64,000 nt of DNA from Acidovorax sp. A1169 (GTDB taxonomy: Bacteria; Pseudomonadota; Gammaproteobacteria; Burkholderiales; Burkholderiaceae_C): the NCBI RefSeq assembly GCF_030704685.1, contig NZ_JAUZDX010000025.1:1-64000 (forward strand), written 5' to 3'. Every line of letters begins with the position of its first letter. Position 1 is the first letter of the stretch. Made by a program: the position numbers and the translations under genes. The notes under the pieces are model-generated. The model was not told the DNA's origin, ran no database searches, and saw only the letters and a list, made by a program, of their open reading frames with translations. This document shows, in pieces, positions 8,710 to 17,411 of the stretch.

Positions 8710-9663
8710 ATGAACCCAACCGATCCTAACGCTACATCTCAGAACATTCTCGTGCTCGGTGCCGGCGAACTCGGCCTCCCGGTGCTGCGCAATCTTGCGC
8801 GCCGGGCGAAGGACGTGGATGGCGCGAAGATCAGCGTGCTGCTGCGCGCGAGTGCGGTTGAGTCCAGTGCACCGGGCAAACGAAGGGACGTCAAGGAAAT
8901 CCGAGACCTTGGGATCGAGATCGTCATAGGCGATCTTGTGAAGAGCTCCATCGATGAGCTCGCTTTGGTGTTTGCGCGGTATGACACGGTGATCGGTTGC
9001 GCGGGCTACGCGGCAGGAATCGACACGCCGATGAAGTTGGCGCGGGCCGCCTTGCAGGCGCGCATCCCGAGGTACTTCCCATGGCAGTTCGGGGTCGATT
9101 TCGACGTGATCGGCCGCGGCAGCCCCCAGGACATCTTTGACGCACAGCTGGACGTGCGCGAATTGCTGCGCAGTCAGAACCAGACTGAGTGGGTCATCAT
9201 CTCGACCGGCATGTTCATGAGCTACCTGTTTGAGCCGGACTTCGGTGTTGTTGACCTTCAGAACGATGCAGTCCACGCCCTGGGCAGCCTCGACACCGCT
9301 GTGACGCTGACGACGCCCGAAGATATTGGAGCGTTGACTGCCGCTATCGTCTTCGTCAAACCGCGCATCCGCAACGAGATCGTGTATCTCGCCGGCGATA
9401 CCGTGACTTACGGGGAGGTCGCCGACAAACTGCAAGCGGCCCTTGGCCGCCCCTTCAGCCGTTCCGAGTGGAGCGAGCAGTATTTGCTCGATGAGCTTGC
9501 GCAAGACCCGGAAAACATGATGCGAAAGTATCGTGCGGCTTTTGCGCAAGGGCGGGGTGTCGCGTGGGACAAGAGCGGGACGTTCAATCAACACCGCGCC
9601 ATTCCGGTCACCGACGTAGCATCGTGGATCAATACAAACCTGATTTCGCTTCGCAGCGAGTAG
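8710..9663 (+). CDS. NmrA-like / aromatic alcohol reductase family protein
   Basis: 317 residues. An N-terminal Rossmann motif ILVLGAGELGLPVLRNL (GxGxxG) marks NAD(P)H binding; the fold matches atypical short-chain dehydrogenases of the NmrA/isoflavone-reductase group. LGIEIVIGDLVKSSIDEL and RYFPWQFGVDFDVIG are typical of that group. Members either reduce aromatic or phenolic substrates or act as redox-sensing regulators; I cannot tell which here. The divergent HxlR gene is its probable regulator. No signal peptide; cytosolic. Confidence 0.8.
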   Translation: MNPTDPNATSQNILVLGAGELGLPVLRNLARRAKDVDGAKISVLLRASAVESSAPGKRRDVKEIRDLGIEIVIGDLVKSSIDELALVFARYDTVIGCAGYAAGIDTPMKLARAALQARIPRYFPWQFGVDFDVIGRGSPQDIFDAQLDVRELLRSQNQTEWVIISTGMFMSYLFEPDFGVVDLQNDAVHALGSLDTAVTLTTPEDIGALTAAIVFVKPRIRNEIVYLAGDTVTYGEVADKLQAALGRPFSRSEWSEQYLLDELAQDPENMMRKYRAAFAQGRGVAWDKSGTFNQHRAIPVTDVASWINTNLISLRSE

Positions 9664-9902
9664 TTATGGGTCTGGCCATCTAGGACTTGGAGCGTCGAAA
9701 GCGAAAATCGGCCTCAGCGAGGACAGTTTTTGCCGGATTTGCAGCCGACGATTTCCGAGTCCGACAGGCTCCTGGGCAAACGGCATCGACGACAGCCGCA
9801 CTGGGTGCCAAAATTTTCCGAGCATCGCAAGTGCGTGGTGACCCTTCGGGTTACGCTGGCACCCTGCCCCACCCCACGGGGCGCCACGAGGAGCGCAAGC
9901 AG

Positions 9903-10436
9903 GTGAACCGCATCGACCAAGAGACCGCAGAACGCCTGGGCTTCCCCAAGCAGCACTACATGGCCATCGAACGCGAACGGCGCTGGCTGTGCAGCGAAGT
10001 GCCGCGCGAACGCATTCACCGCACGGAGGCGATCACCGACCTCTATGTGACCGGCGCGCGGCTGCGGCTTCGCGAGGCCCGCCCGGTCGGCGGTGGCGCC
10101 CCCATGCTGCGGCTCACGCGCAAGGGGGACGTGGACATCCACACCCGGCTGATCACCTCCATCTACCTGCCCGAGGAAGAGTTTGCCGTGCTCGCCACCT
10201 CCCTGCCGGGGCGCCGCATCAGAAAGCTGCGGCACCGGCTCGTGCCGGTGGACGGCGTGTTCGTGGTCGTCGACGAGTTCCTGGGCGAACTCGCGGGGCT
10301 GCTGCTGGCCGAGGCCGAGTTCGACACCCCAGAACTCCTGGCCGCGTTCCCGGGGCCGGACTTTGCCACCCGCGAGGTGACCGGCGACCCACGTTTCACC
10401 GGGGGCTACCTCGTGAACAACGGCATCCCTGTGTAG
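9903..10436 (+). CDS. CYTH-like domain protein (possible tripolyphosphatase/adenylate-cyclase fold)
   Basis: 177 residues from the GTG at 9903, preceded by GAGGAG. The motif IERERRWL near residue 19 resembles the ExExK signature of CYTH tunnel enzymes. It is followed by the expected alternating charged strands: DLYVTGARLRLREA, MLRLTRKGD, RKLRHRLVPVDG and VVVDEFLGELAGLLLAEAEF, then a TRE/VTGDPRFTGGYL end as in CYTH proteins. Such proteins hydrolyse inorganic triphosphate or cyclise ATP with divalent metals inside a beta barrel. The first strand is slightly atypical, so catalytic activity is inferred only. Neighbours give no pathway clue. Confidence 0.7.
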   Translation: MNRIDQETAERLGFPKQHYMAIERERRWLCSEVPRERIHRTEAITDLYVTGARLRLREARPVGGGAPMLRLTRKGDVDIHTRLITSIYLPEEEFAVLATSLPGRRIRKLRHRLVPVDGVFVVVDEFLGELAGLLLAEAEFDTPELLAAFPGPDFATREVTGDPRFTGGYLVNNGIPV

Positions 10437-10961
10437 CCGCAGGCACGCTCTGGCTGGCACCGCACCGACACGCGCCAGTTGCGCCCGCGCCTGTTTCGCA
10501 TCGCGCACAGGGCACATGCGTATTTCGGCCGTGCTGGACATCGGGGTCGGCACCGCGAGCAGAGGTCAGTAAATGGCCGGCTAAACCATCGCGCGTTGAA
10601 ACGCCATGCAGTGACGAGCGGGGGATTCAGTGCGCCATGGTTATCGCGATGGTGGCTGGATGGGACGGGTGTGGACGACGGGTACCGCCGTGACCGCCTC
10701 ATGGCACCGCAGGGGGCGGCCCCGAAAAAAGTCGCCCGAAGATCGTACACACCACGGCCGCCGCACGGGCCTGCCCCACCCATCGCCCAGCCTCACCCAA
10801 ATGGGTGCGCGCGCTACCTTTGTGACACCCGACACAGACGGATCACCGCTGTTCGACAAAGATTGGTTTACCCCCGTTACGTGCGCACAGCACCGCACCG
10901 CTGCGCGCGCTGCACAAGGTGGGCTGTCTTTTTTATCATTTGAACCGAGAGGGTTTCGACC
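10437..10961. other. Long intergenic region upstream of lipoprotein copy A
   Basis: No convincing gene on either strand. It contains the degenerate CRP-type dyad at 10822-10835 and a T-rich stretch near 10928 just before the lipoprotein start. Open frames here are short, overlap each other and lack recognisable families. Confidence 0.5.
10822..10835. promoter_or_regulatory. CRP-type dyad, degenerate copy, upstream of lipoprotein A
   Basis: GTGACACCCGACAC, preceded by TTT. It matches the GTGACGCCnGTCAC element upstream of the other lipoprotein copies at 12 of the 13 fixed positions plus one change in the right half-site (GACAC for GTCAC). It lies 127 bp before the start codon. Taken alone it would be weak; the recurrence supports it. 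Confidence 0.45.
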
Positions 10962-12116
10962 ATGCCAGTGACGACTACCACCACCCCGCCCCAATTGCCC
11001 AGCCCTTCGCGCGCCCCGCGCCAGCGGCAACAGCCCCCCCGCAGTGGCCGCGCACCTGCGGCCCGCCTGGCGCTGGCGGCACTGCCGCTGGTGCTATTGG
11101 TGGCATGCGGTGGCGGTGATGGCGATGCGGAGCCGGTGACCCCGCCGCCCGTCACGCCGCCCGTCACCGGCTACACCGTGGGAGGTACCGTCGCAGGCCT
11201 GGGCGAGGGGCGCAACCTGGTACTGCAGGTGCAGGGCGCAGACGACCTGACGGTTGCCGCCAACGGCAGCTTCGTGATGGGGCGCCGCTTCGAGAGGTTC
11301 AGCATTGCAGTCGTCACCATTGCCTCGCACCCCGAGGGCCAGCGCTGCAGCGTGGCGCAGCCAAGGCAGGTGGTGAACGAGGCCAATGTGACCGACGTGT
11401 CCGTGAGCTGCGCGAGCCTGCCCGCTGGCACCCGCAACCTGAGCGGCGTGGTCACGGGCCTGGTGCCGCGCAGCCCGCTGGTGCTGCAGAACAACCAGGG
11501 CGACAACCTGACCGTCAAGGCCGATGGGCGCTTTTTCTTCAACACGGCGGTCGCCAGCGGCGCCACCTACGCGGTGCAGGTGCAGACGCAGCCGGCCGGC
11601 CAGACCTGCAGCGTGGCCAACGCCAGCGGCACGGTGGGCGCCAGCAGCGACGTGCGCTCGGTGCAGGTCACCTGCACCGGCCTGCCCCAGGCCGCGCCAG
11701 AGGGCGCCTGGGCTTCCGAGTATTGCTCCTCGGGCTTCGACGTCAGCACGCGCGAGTATTTGAACATTGTGCGTGAAGGAGATTTGCGTGCCATCGCTAC
11801 CCAGGGATCGGTAACCAGGTGGGGCCTGTTCTGCAGCCCCGGCAGCGAGGCGCTGACCGGCCGGCCAGCGGTACGCGTCGAGTTCGACCGGCAGGAAACC
11901 CGCGGCTCCCTCACCGCCTTCTGGGGCACGCAGACCAGCAGCACGGGCACCAAACGTGTGGTGTGGGCGCGCAAGGGCCCGTACCTGTGCCTGCTGCCGC
12001 GCAAGACGTTCGACCAGCCCGACCCCGTCAAGGACTACCCGACCATCGCCAGTGTGGAGCAGGACACGGACGAGTCCATCCAGGCGAAGGTTTGCTATTT
12101 GAAGTCGCCCAACTGA
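10962..12116 (+). CDS. Lipoprotein of the recurring Cys-repeat family, copy A (two repeats)
   Basis: 384 residues. After a long, basic, Pro-rich N-region comes a hydrophobic segment ending in lipobox LVAC followed by GGGDGD, so an exported lipoprotein is expected. Two ~70-residue beta-rich repeats follow: YTVGGTVAGL...DDLTVAANGSFVM...GQRCSVAQ...VSCASL, and NLSGVVTGL...DNLTVKADGRFFF...YAVQVQTQPAGQTCSVA...VTCTGL. Each has a Cys pair. The C-terminal ~140 residues (EGAWASEYC, LFCSPG, LTAFWG, YLCLLP, AKVCYLK) form a domain shared with the copies at 21.8, 36.1 and 61.9 kb. I know no function for it; extracytoplasmic binding or structural roles are guesses. GAGAGGG precedes the ATG. Confidence 0.82.
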   Translation: MPVTTTTTPPQLPSPSRAPRQRQQPPRSGRAPAARLALAALPLVLLVACGGGDGDAEPVTPPPVTPPVTGYTVGGTVAGLGEGRNLVLQVQGADDLTVAANGSFVMGRRFERFSIAVVTIASHPEGQRCSVAQPRQVVNEANVTDVSVSCASLPAGTRNLSGVVTGLVPRSPLVLQNNQGDNLTVKADGRFFFNTAVASGATYAVQVQTQPAGQTCSVANASGTVGASSDVRSVQVTCTGLPQAAPEGAWASEYCSSGFDVSTREYLNIVREGDLRAIATQGSVTRWGLFCSPGSEALTGRPAVRVEFDRQETRGSLTAFWGTQTSSTGTKRVVWARKGPYLCLLPRKTFDQPDPVKDYPTIASVEQDTDESIQAKVCYLKSPN

Positions 12117-12151
12117 GGCGCCGGGGATAAGGCACGGCGGGGGCCAGCCCG

Positions 12152-12184
12152 GCGTGCGCTGGCCGGCTGCCGGCCGGCGCACGC
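12152..12184. terminator. Strong hairpin after lipoprotein A
   Basis: GCGTGCGCTGGCCGG-CTG-CCGGCCGGCGCACGC: a 15-bp stem with one mismatch and a 3-base loop, 36 bp after the lipoprotein stop. There is no U-tract, so it is a hairpin terminator-like element rather than a classic intrinsic terminator. Confidence 0.5.
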
Positions 12185-12380
12185 TGCCCGGCTGGTGCCT
12201 GCCCGCGGACGCTGTAGCTTCACGTCTGCTGTCCAGAGAGAGCTACTTCCGCTTCGGGCCACACCGGTCCACTGCGACCATGGCGGTAGCCGGCCTAAGC
12301 CGGACGTTCGCACACCACGCAAGCGCGAAGAAGACACTTCCACTAAGCATGAATTCTTCATGCATTGAAGAGCACTCTAA

Positions 12381-13475
12381 TTGGTAAAACACGACAACAA
12401 CATCGACGTCCTGCGCGCCTGCGCCATCCTTTCGGTCGCCCTGCACCACTTCTCGATTTACTCCGGCATTGCGGTGCCGCTGTTCGGTCGCCACGGCGGT
12501 GGTATTGGTGTGCAGCTGTTCTTCCTGATCTCTGGCTACCTCATCATCCAGAGCGCCGAGCGCAACAGCCTGGCCGACTATGCCAAAGCACGGTTCTTTC
12601 GCATCTTCCCGGTGTACTGGGTCGCCCTGGGGGGCATCGTGCTCATCGAGATGGCGGTGGTGCCGGGGTTCCGCCAGTTGATGTTCAATGAGTACCCGCA
12701 TTTCCTGTTGAACCTGCTGAACCTGCAGCAGCTGTCCCTGCTGAGCAGCCTGTTTTTCGATCGTGTGCACGTCGGGTGGACACTCACGGTGGAGCTCTTC
12801 TGGTATGGCATCGTGATTGTTTTGGCTGTGGTGGCACACCGTGTGCGCTGGCGGCATTTCTGGCTCGCTGTGCTTGCCTTCACCACGCTGCTGTCCATCG
12901 GCTGGATCAAGGCTGCCAACGCCGGGGCGCTGGATTTCCTGTACCTTGGCCAGGCGCGTAGCGTCGGCGTGGAGTTCTCACCTGCGCTGCAGCTCGCGCT
13001 GATCAAGTCCAACATCGTGGGCTATCTGTACTTCTTCGTGCTGGGCACGGTGATCTACCGGTACGAGCGGGTGCTCCGGCGCATCCCTAGCGGCATCCTG
13101 TGGCCTGCAACGCTGCTGCTTATCGTGCTGTGGTCACCGTGGCAGGGGTTAGTTGGCTTTGCGCCGCAGCCACTCGCCGCAGTGGGCTTGGCCGGCGTGT
13201 TCATCCTGTTGCTCAAGCTGCCGCCTGTTCAGGACGCGCTGTTGCGCTACATCGGCAAGATCTCCTACTCGCTGTACCTCGTCCACGCAAAGGTAATGGT
13301 TGTCGTCTATGTCAATCTGCAGTGGACCGGTGCGGATGCCCACATCGCCGTCATTGTTGCCACCCTGCTGCTGAGCATCGGGCTGTATTACACAGTGGAG
13401 CAACCCATGATCGAGTTTGGCAAACGCTTTCGGAGTACGGTCACCACTCGCATGCCCGCCGGCACCTTGGCATGA
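12381..13475 (+). CDS. Membrane-bound acyltransferase (acyltransferase 3 family)
   Basis: 364 residues, about ten hydrophobic segments. The start NNIDVLRACAILSVALHHFS contains the family R/H pair (Arg near 12, His in LHHF), and GGIGVQLFFLISGYLI is the family's FxVSGFLI-like segment. ARFFRIFPVYWVAL gives the conserved R-x10-Y region. These enzymes transfer acetyl or other acyl groups to extracytoplasmic sugars such as O-antigen, capsule or peptidoglycan. The start is TTG at 12381, since TAA lies directly upstream in frame. No polysaccharide genes are adjacent, so the acceptor is unknown; the gene stands alone between a lipoprotein and an IS element. Confidence 0.88.
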   Translation: MVKHDNNIDVLRACAILSVALHHFSIYSGIAVPLFGRHGGGIGVQLFFLISGYLIIQSAERNSLADYAKARFFRIFPVYWVALGGIVLIEMAVVPGFRQLMFNEYPHFLLNLLNLQQLSLLSSLFFDRVHVGWTLTVELFWYGIVIVLAVVAHRVRWRHFWLAVLAFTTLLSIGWIKAANAGALDFLYLGQARSVGVEFSPALQLALIKSNIVGYLYFFVLGTVIYRYERVLRRIPSGILWPATLLLIVLWSPWQGLVGFAPQPLAAVGLAGVFILLLKLPPVQDALLRYIGKISYSLYLVHAKVMVVVYVNLQWTGADAHIAVIVATLLLSIGLYYTVEQPMIEFGKRFRSTVTTRMPAGTLA

Positions 13476-13711
13476 GAGCGGCCAACAAAACTCAGCGAAG
13501 CGGTTCTGGCCAAGCGCTGCGTCGCGGGCAGTGCGAGCAGTACGGCAAGACGCTGTAACGACGCCAGAAGAGCTTTGTTAGCCGCTCCAAGCTGCCTCAT
13601 CTGTCCATCGCCGCTCGTAGCGAGCCCTTGGTCTACCGGTACCTTTCGGCCTGCGAAGCCGGGCTGTGACCGAGTGATCGCTTTGGTGAGGCATTTCCAA
13701 CGACGGCTTTG

Positions 13712-15404
13712 GGCCGAGGCTGTGTGGAAACGCTCAACAAGCATGCGAGCCGGCCCCATCCCGCCGCACTGAGCCGCATTTTCCATCAGTGCTGTTGCAC
13801 AGCCGGTTTTGGCGCACCTGGGGCCTTTTGACGCCTTCCTGAAGCCTTTCTCGGCCTGTAAAAAGCCAACAAAGGCCTCACGCCTTCGCCATCCGCATCG
13901 CCTGCATCATCTGCGCGATCCCCATCACGCCCATCACCCGCTTGAGGTTGTAGGCCAGCACATGCAGGCTCATCTCGGTGCCCACGTGCTTGAGGGTCTT
14001 CATCAGGAAGTGCGTCGAGCCCATCCAGTGCTTGAGCGTTCCGAAGACATGCTCCACGGTGGATCTGCGCAATGTCATCGCCTCGGGATTGCCGTCCAGC
14101 CGTTGCTGAACGCGCTCCAGCACTTCTTCGTGTTCCCATCGCCGGACACGTCGGTATTTGCTGGTCGTGCATTGCTCGCGCAGCGGGCAGTGCGGACAGG
14201 CGCTTGACCAATAGATGCTCAGGCTCAAGCCCTTCTCGAGCGTTTTGAACCGATGGATTGCACGCTCGCCTGCAGGGCATTGGTACTCGTCGTCCTTGGC
14301 GATGTAGATGAAGTCGCCTTTGTCGAAGCGCCCCTGGGCCTTGGCGTTGGATGTCATCGGCTTGGGCACGAAGGTCGTGATGCCAGCGTCTTCGCAGGCC
14401 TTGAGCTGCGGGCCACTGAAGTAGCCCCTATCAGCGAAGGCCTGCAGGTTCTCGCTTCCCATGGCCTGGTCAGCAGCGCAGGCCATGTTGTGCAGTTGTG
14501 CACGGTCATTGCCGAGGTTCGTGACCTCGTGCGCAACGATCAGGTGGTGCCTGGCATCGACAGCGGTCTGCACGTTGTAGCCCACCAGGCCCGATCCCTT
14601 GGCCTGGGTGGCCATCGAACGTGCATCGGGGTCGGTGAGTGAGACCTGGCCATCGGGCAGGTTCTTCAATTGCTCCTTGAGACCGTCAAGTTGCCGCATC
14701 TGTTCGCGCAGCTTTTGAAGCTTCTCCTGCAGTCGTTCTGTCTTGGCTTCGACCTCAGCGGGCTGCGTGCGGTCTGCGGTCTCCAGCGCGTCCAGGTAAC
14801 GCTGGATGCTCTGCTCGATCTGCTGCTGGCGGGCCTCGATCTTGCCAGGCGTGAAGTTGCGGTCGCGGCTGTTCACGGCCTTGAACTTGCTGCCATCAAT
14901 CGCCACGATGGCCTGCGAGAAGAGGTTCAACTGTCGGCACATGGCGATGAAGCGCTTGCAGACGTTGCGGATGCCAGCGCCGTTGTGTCGACGGAAGTCC
15001 GCAATGGTCTTGAAGTCAGGTGCAAGGCGCCCCGTCAGCCACATCAGCTCGACATTGCGCTGGGCTTCGCGCTCCAGCCGGCGGCTTGACTGGATGCGGT
15101 TCAGGTACCCGTAGATGTATAGCTTGAGCAGTACGGCTGGGTGGTACGCAGGTCGGCCAGTGACTGCCGGATTGATCCCATCGAAACCGAGTGCCCGAAG
15201 ATCCAGCTCTTCGACAAACACATCGACAACGCGCACCGGGTTGTCCTCTGTGATGTAGTCGTCCAGGCACTCCGGTAGCATGGTGACCTGTTGTCGGTCT
15301 TCGCCTTCGATGAATCGCTTCATGGGGCACCTCGCTTGAATCGGGTGCCGTTATTTTAGATTTGGGTAGCGGGTTGGAGGAAGGGTTTTCACACAGCCTC
15401 GGCC
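13712..15404. mobile_element. IS1182-family insertion sequence, 1.69 kb, with terminal inverted repeats
   Basis: The transposase gene is bracketed by a 20-bp inverted repeat: GGCCGAGGCTGTGTGGAAAC at 13712-13731, and the same sequence on the minus strand with one change (GAAAAC) at 15385-15404. That gives an element of about 1693 bp, the right size for this family. Sequence just outside the right end belongs to repeat R (copy R3). I saw no clear target duplication. The element looks intact. Confidence 0.78.
13878..15323 (-). CDS. IS1182 family transposase
   Basis: 481 residues. The N-terminus MKRFIEGEDRQQVTMLPECLDDYI, the segment RPAYHPAVLLKLYIYGYLNRIQSSRRLE and the TIADFRR motif define the IS1182 group. 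Catalytic-core landmarks are VAIDGSKFKAVNSRDRNF (first Asp), FADRGYFSGPQLKACE (second Asp) and the C-terminal RRSTVEHVFGTLKHWMG (Glu). A coiled-coil-like insertion near residues 170-220 (EAKTERLQEKLQKLREQ) and a Cys cluster (CPHCPLREQC) are also usual. No frameshift or stop, so the enzyme is probably active. Confidence 0.92.
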   Translation of the reverse strand: MKRFIEGEDRQQVTMLPECLDDYITEDNPVRVVDVFVEELDLRALGFDGINPAVTGRPAYHPAVLLKLYIYGYLNRIQSSRRLEREAQRNVELMWLTGRLAPDFKTIADFRRHNGAGIRNVCKRFIAMCRQLNLFSQAIVAIDGSKFKAVNSRDRNFTPGKIEARQQQIEQSIQRYLDALETADRTQPAEVEAKTERLQEKLQKLREQMRQLDGLKEQLKNLPDGQVSLTDPDARSMATQAKGSGLVGYNVQTAVDARHHLIVAHEVTNLGNDRAQLHNMACAADQAMGSENLQAFADRGYFSGPQLKACEDAGITTFVPKPMTSNAKAQGRFDKGDFIYIAKDDEYQCPAGERAIHRFKTLEKGLSLSIYWSSACPHCPLREQCTTSKYRRVRRWEHEEVLERVQQRLDGNPEAMTLRRSTVEHVFGTLKHWMGSTHFLMKTLKHVGTEMSLHVLAYNLKRVMGVMGIAQMMQAMRMAKA

Positions 15405-15530
15405 GATACCAGAAGTCTAGCTGTCAGCGCCCCTGCCCTGTATCACCCAAGAAGGCGACTCAGCGAAGCTGAAAAGTGCCCATCGTCGGCGAACTTGGAA
15501 TGTCCACGAGCGCCGATATTTGTGTCCGAT
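15405..15530 (-). repeat. Repeat R, copy R3 (minus strand), abutting the IS1182 element
   Basis: Read on the minus strand this contains TTCGCTGAGTCGCCTTCTTG, then GGTGATACAGGG and GCTAGACTTCTGGTATC, closely matching copies R1 (38384-38565) and R2 (42969-43149). The upstream half is more diverged (CTCGTGGACA for CTCATGGACA). The repeat ends exactly where the IS inverted repeat starts. Confidence 0.6.
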
Positions 15531-15613
15531 TCACCCCGGCCCCGCCGTACCACTGAATTCGATCCAACTGCCCAGAAGTGATCGAATACGCAGCGCACGG
15601 ATTCCACCTGCTT

Positions 15614-16075
15614 TCAGGTACCGGCACCCCACTCCATGCGCACCTTCAGCGCCGCAAGGCCCTGGTCTGCCCGCTGCCGCATGACCCGCCTGGCCAGCGG
15701 GAGCAGCAGGCAGCGCACGGCAAGGCTGCGGCTTCGGCTGAACATGCGCCAGGTGAGTTCGCACGAATGCGGCGCCGTGGCGTGCAGCGAGATCTCCATG
15801 CGCGGCAGCAGCGGCAGAAACCGCCCCTCTGTGGCAAAGAACCCGGGGGCCCTGGCTTCGCGCACCTGCAGCGTGACCTGCCGGCGCCCCCTGAGTGGCA
15901 CGACCACGGTTTCAAGGTACTCCTTGCCCGGCTGCCCATGGGCAAGCGCGCCGAGCGATTCGATCGAGAGGACGCCCGGGAACCATTCGCCAAACTGCTC
16001 CATGTTCGATATGTAGCCAAACACCGCCTGCACTGGCCGGTGGATGGAGACCGTCTTTTCAACCATCAGGTGCAT
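15614..16075 (-). CDS. SRPBCC-family (START/polyketide-cyclase-like) protein
   Basis: 153 residues. VEKTVSIHRPVQAVFGYISNMEQFGEWFPGV is the typical opening of SRPBCC ligand-binding proteins, followed by a beta-sheet-rich middle (RQVTLQVREARAPGFFATEG) and a C-terminal amphipathic helix. The fold binds hydrophobic ligands; no catalytic residue can be assigned. The ATG at 16075 is preceded by GAAGAGGG. It diverges from a MerR-type regulator across 65 bp holding a dyad operator, so it is probably that regulator's target. Confidence 0.78.
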   Translation of the reverse strand: MHLMVEKTVSIHRPVQAVFGYISNMEQFGEWFPGVLSIESLGALAHGQPGKEYLETVVVPLRGRRQVTLQVREARAPGFFATEGRFLPLLPRMEISLHATAPHSCELTWRMFSRSRSLAVRCLLLPLARRVMRQRADQGLAALKVRMEWGAGT

Positions 16076-16106
16076 GGTGTGCCCTCTTCAAGAAAGCCAT
16101 GCTAAT

Positions 16107-16126
16107 CTGTAGAGCGAGGTCTACAG
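16107..16126. promoter_or_regulatory. MerR-type dyad operator
   Basis: CTGTAGA-GCGAGG-TCTACAG is a perfect 7-bp dyad with a 6-base spacer, lying between the divergent SRPBCC and MerR genes, 15-31 bp from the start codons. MerR-family regulators bind such dyads inside stretched promoters. Assignment rests on position and symmetry. Confidence 0.6.
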
Positions 16127-16140
16127 TCAAGGGAATTTTG

Positions 16141-16515
16141 ATGCGCATATCAGAGCTGGAAAGCCGCACCGGCCTGGGCCGCCACGCGCTGCGCTTTTAT
16201 GAACGCGAGGGGCTACTCGTCGGCGTGCAACGCGGCCAGAACAACTACCGCGACTATCCCGAGTCGGCCGCCAGGGACGCGGCGCTGCTGCAGCAACTGC
16301 AGTCGCTGGGCTTCTCGCTGCAGGAGATTCGCCAGGTGCTGGATGCCATGCGCGCCAAAAGCATCGATTGCGCCAAGGGCGCCCGCCTGATGGCCGACAA
16401 GCGCACGGCGATCGAGGCCCAGATCGCCAACCTGCGCAAGGTGAGTAAGGTGCTACTGCGCGAACAGCAGCGCCTGCAAGAGCGTGCCGCGCGGTACGGG
16501 CCGCCAAAGGAATAG
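16141..16515 (+). CDS. MerR family transcriptional regulator
   Basis: 124 residues. The N-terminal winged helix MRISELESRTGLGRHALRFYEREGLL followed by NYRDYPE is typical MerR, then a dimerisation helix (ARLMADKRTAIEAQIANLRKVSKVLLREQQRLQ). The single Cys (DCAKGA) and short C-terminus lack the metal-binding loop of MerR/CueR, so the signal is probably not a metal; SRPBCC-linked MerR proteins may sense small organics (inference). A palindrome directly upstream fits autoregulation and control of the divergent SRPBCC gene. Confidence 0.85.
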   Translation: MRISELESRTGLGRHALRFYEREGLLVGVQRGQNNYRDYPESAARDAALLQQLQSLGFSLQEIRQVLDAMRAKSIDCAKGARLMADKRTAIEAQIANLRKVSKVLLREQQRLQERAARYGPPKE

Positions 16516-16531
16516 CAGTGGCTCAGAAAAC

Positions 16532-16900
16532 TCAATCCTGCAGGTCCACCCCCAGGGCTTTGAGCTTCTGCGCGTACGAATCTCGGCGCTTCGCGGCCTT
16601 GGCTGCGGTGTCTGCAGCTGCTTGAATAGCGCCAGGCCCTTTCTTCGCAGCCGCTTGGATGAGCCCGAACTTGTGCGCAGCATCTGCCTGCGCCCTTTTG
16701 AAACAGGCAATGAGTTCGGCATGGGGATGGGTTGGGCTCACAGGGACCTCATTGTCTAAAGCACCATTCTCTTCGCTCCGAGGGATGCCAGGGGCGCGCG
16801 CGGCACGAGGGGGCATTGGCTCCAACGCCCGCCCGAGCGACCCGCGCTCGCAAATCCATAGCAGCCCCGCCAGCACAGTCACTATTGCGCCCCGCCGCAC
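16532..16900 (-). CDS. Hypothetical small protein with N-terminal hydrophobic segment
   Basis: About 122 residues from GTG 16900 (TTG at 16903 is also possible). A basic start VRRGAIVTVLAGLLWICERG gives one hydrophobic helix. The C-terminal half is Ala/Lys-rich (AQADAAHKFGLIQAAAKK, AADTAAKAAKRRDSYAQKL), probably helical. I recognise no family. It diverges from the 16963 gene, with a LexA box 28 bp upstream of its start, so it may also be SOS-controlled. Its reality is less certain than that of its neighbour because the start is ambiguous. Confidence 0.4.
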   Translation of the reverse strand: MRRGAIVTVLAGLLWICERGSLGRALEPMPPRAARAPGIPRSEENGALDNEVPVSPTHPHAELIACFKRAQADAAHKFGLIQAAAKKGPGAIQAAADTAAKAAKRRDSYAQKLKALGVDLQD

Positions 16901-16927
16901 CAATCTTCTGCCCGCGCGCCTCAGAAA

Positions 16928-16947
16928 TACTGTAAATTCATACAGTA
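16928..16947. promoter_or_regulatory. LexA (SOS) box
   Basis: TACTGTAAATTCATACAGTA: both half-sites CTGT and ACAG are perfect with the N8 spacing of the gamma/beta-proteobacterial LexA operator, and the outer TA pairs also match the Escherichia coli consensus. It sits 15 bp upstream of the 16963 ATG. It could serve both divergent genes. Damage inducibility is inferred from the site alone. Confidence 0.75.
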
Positions 16948-16962
16948 TTTTGGAGATTGACC

Positions 16963-17268
16963 ATGGATGTTCTGGACGCCACCTACACCGTCGCCCTGTG
17001 CGACTACCCCGGCCTTGCGCAGGCCCAACGCACCGCTGCAGAGGTGCGCTTTGCCGTGGCCCTGGAGCACCAGTTCGGCAGCCCCGACGACATTGCCGCC
17101 ACCATGCACACCATCGACGCATTGGAGCGCGTGGAGCCCGAGGATGTGTCGGCCCACGATCTGGTCGCCCTGCAGCGCTGGGTGCGGGCACTTTCTGTGG
17201 CGCGCCTGGCGGGCTACCGGGGGCTGGCCGTGCGCGACGGCAGCCGGTTCGAGGTGCGGCTGGGGTAA
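16963..17268 (+). CDS. Putative SOS-regulated small protein of unknown function
   Basis: 101 residues, soluble, acidic, mostly helical (LAQAQRTAAEVRFAVALEHQFGS, ALERVEPEDVSAHDLVALQRWVRAL), with no recognised domain. The ATG at 16963 has GGAG nine bases upstream. A near-perfect LexA operator immediately precedes it, so it should be induced by DNA damage. Candidate roles are cell-division inhibition, toxin or repair accessory, but nothing in the sequence decides between them. The frame could start at a TTG six bases earlier; the ATG fits the ribosome binding site better. Confidence 0.7.
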   Translation: MDVLDATYTVALCDYPGLAQAQRTAAEVRFAVALEHQFGSPDDIAATMHTIDALERVEPEDVSAHDLVALQRWVRALSVARLAGYRGLAVRDGSRFEVRLG

Positions 17269-17411
17269 CGGCGGCTGCATGGCGGTGGTGCTGACCACCG
17301 CCAGCCTGGTGTAACGGCACCTTACATGCCAGCACTTGCCAAACCGGCCAACGCGCTTACCCTGTAGGGAGTAGACACTCTGGCGCATTGCTGCGCGCAC
17401 CCCGACACCGC

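Noticed and set aside
12154..12387. Small ORF between lipoprotein A and the acyltransferase
   Set aside because: Overlaps the hairpin at 12152-12184 and runs into the acyltransferase start; no family or ribosome binding site.
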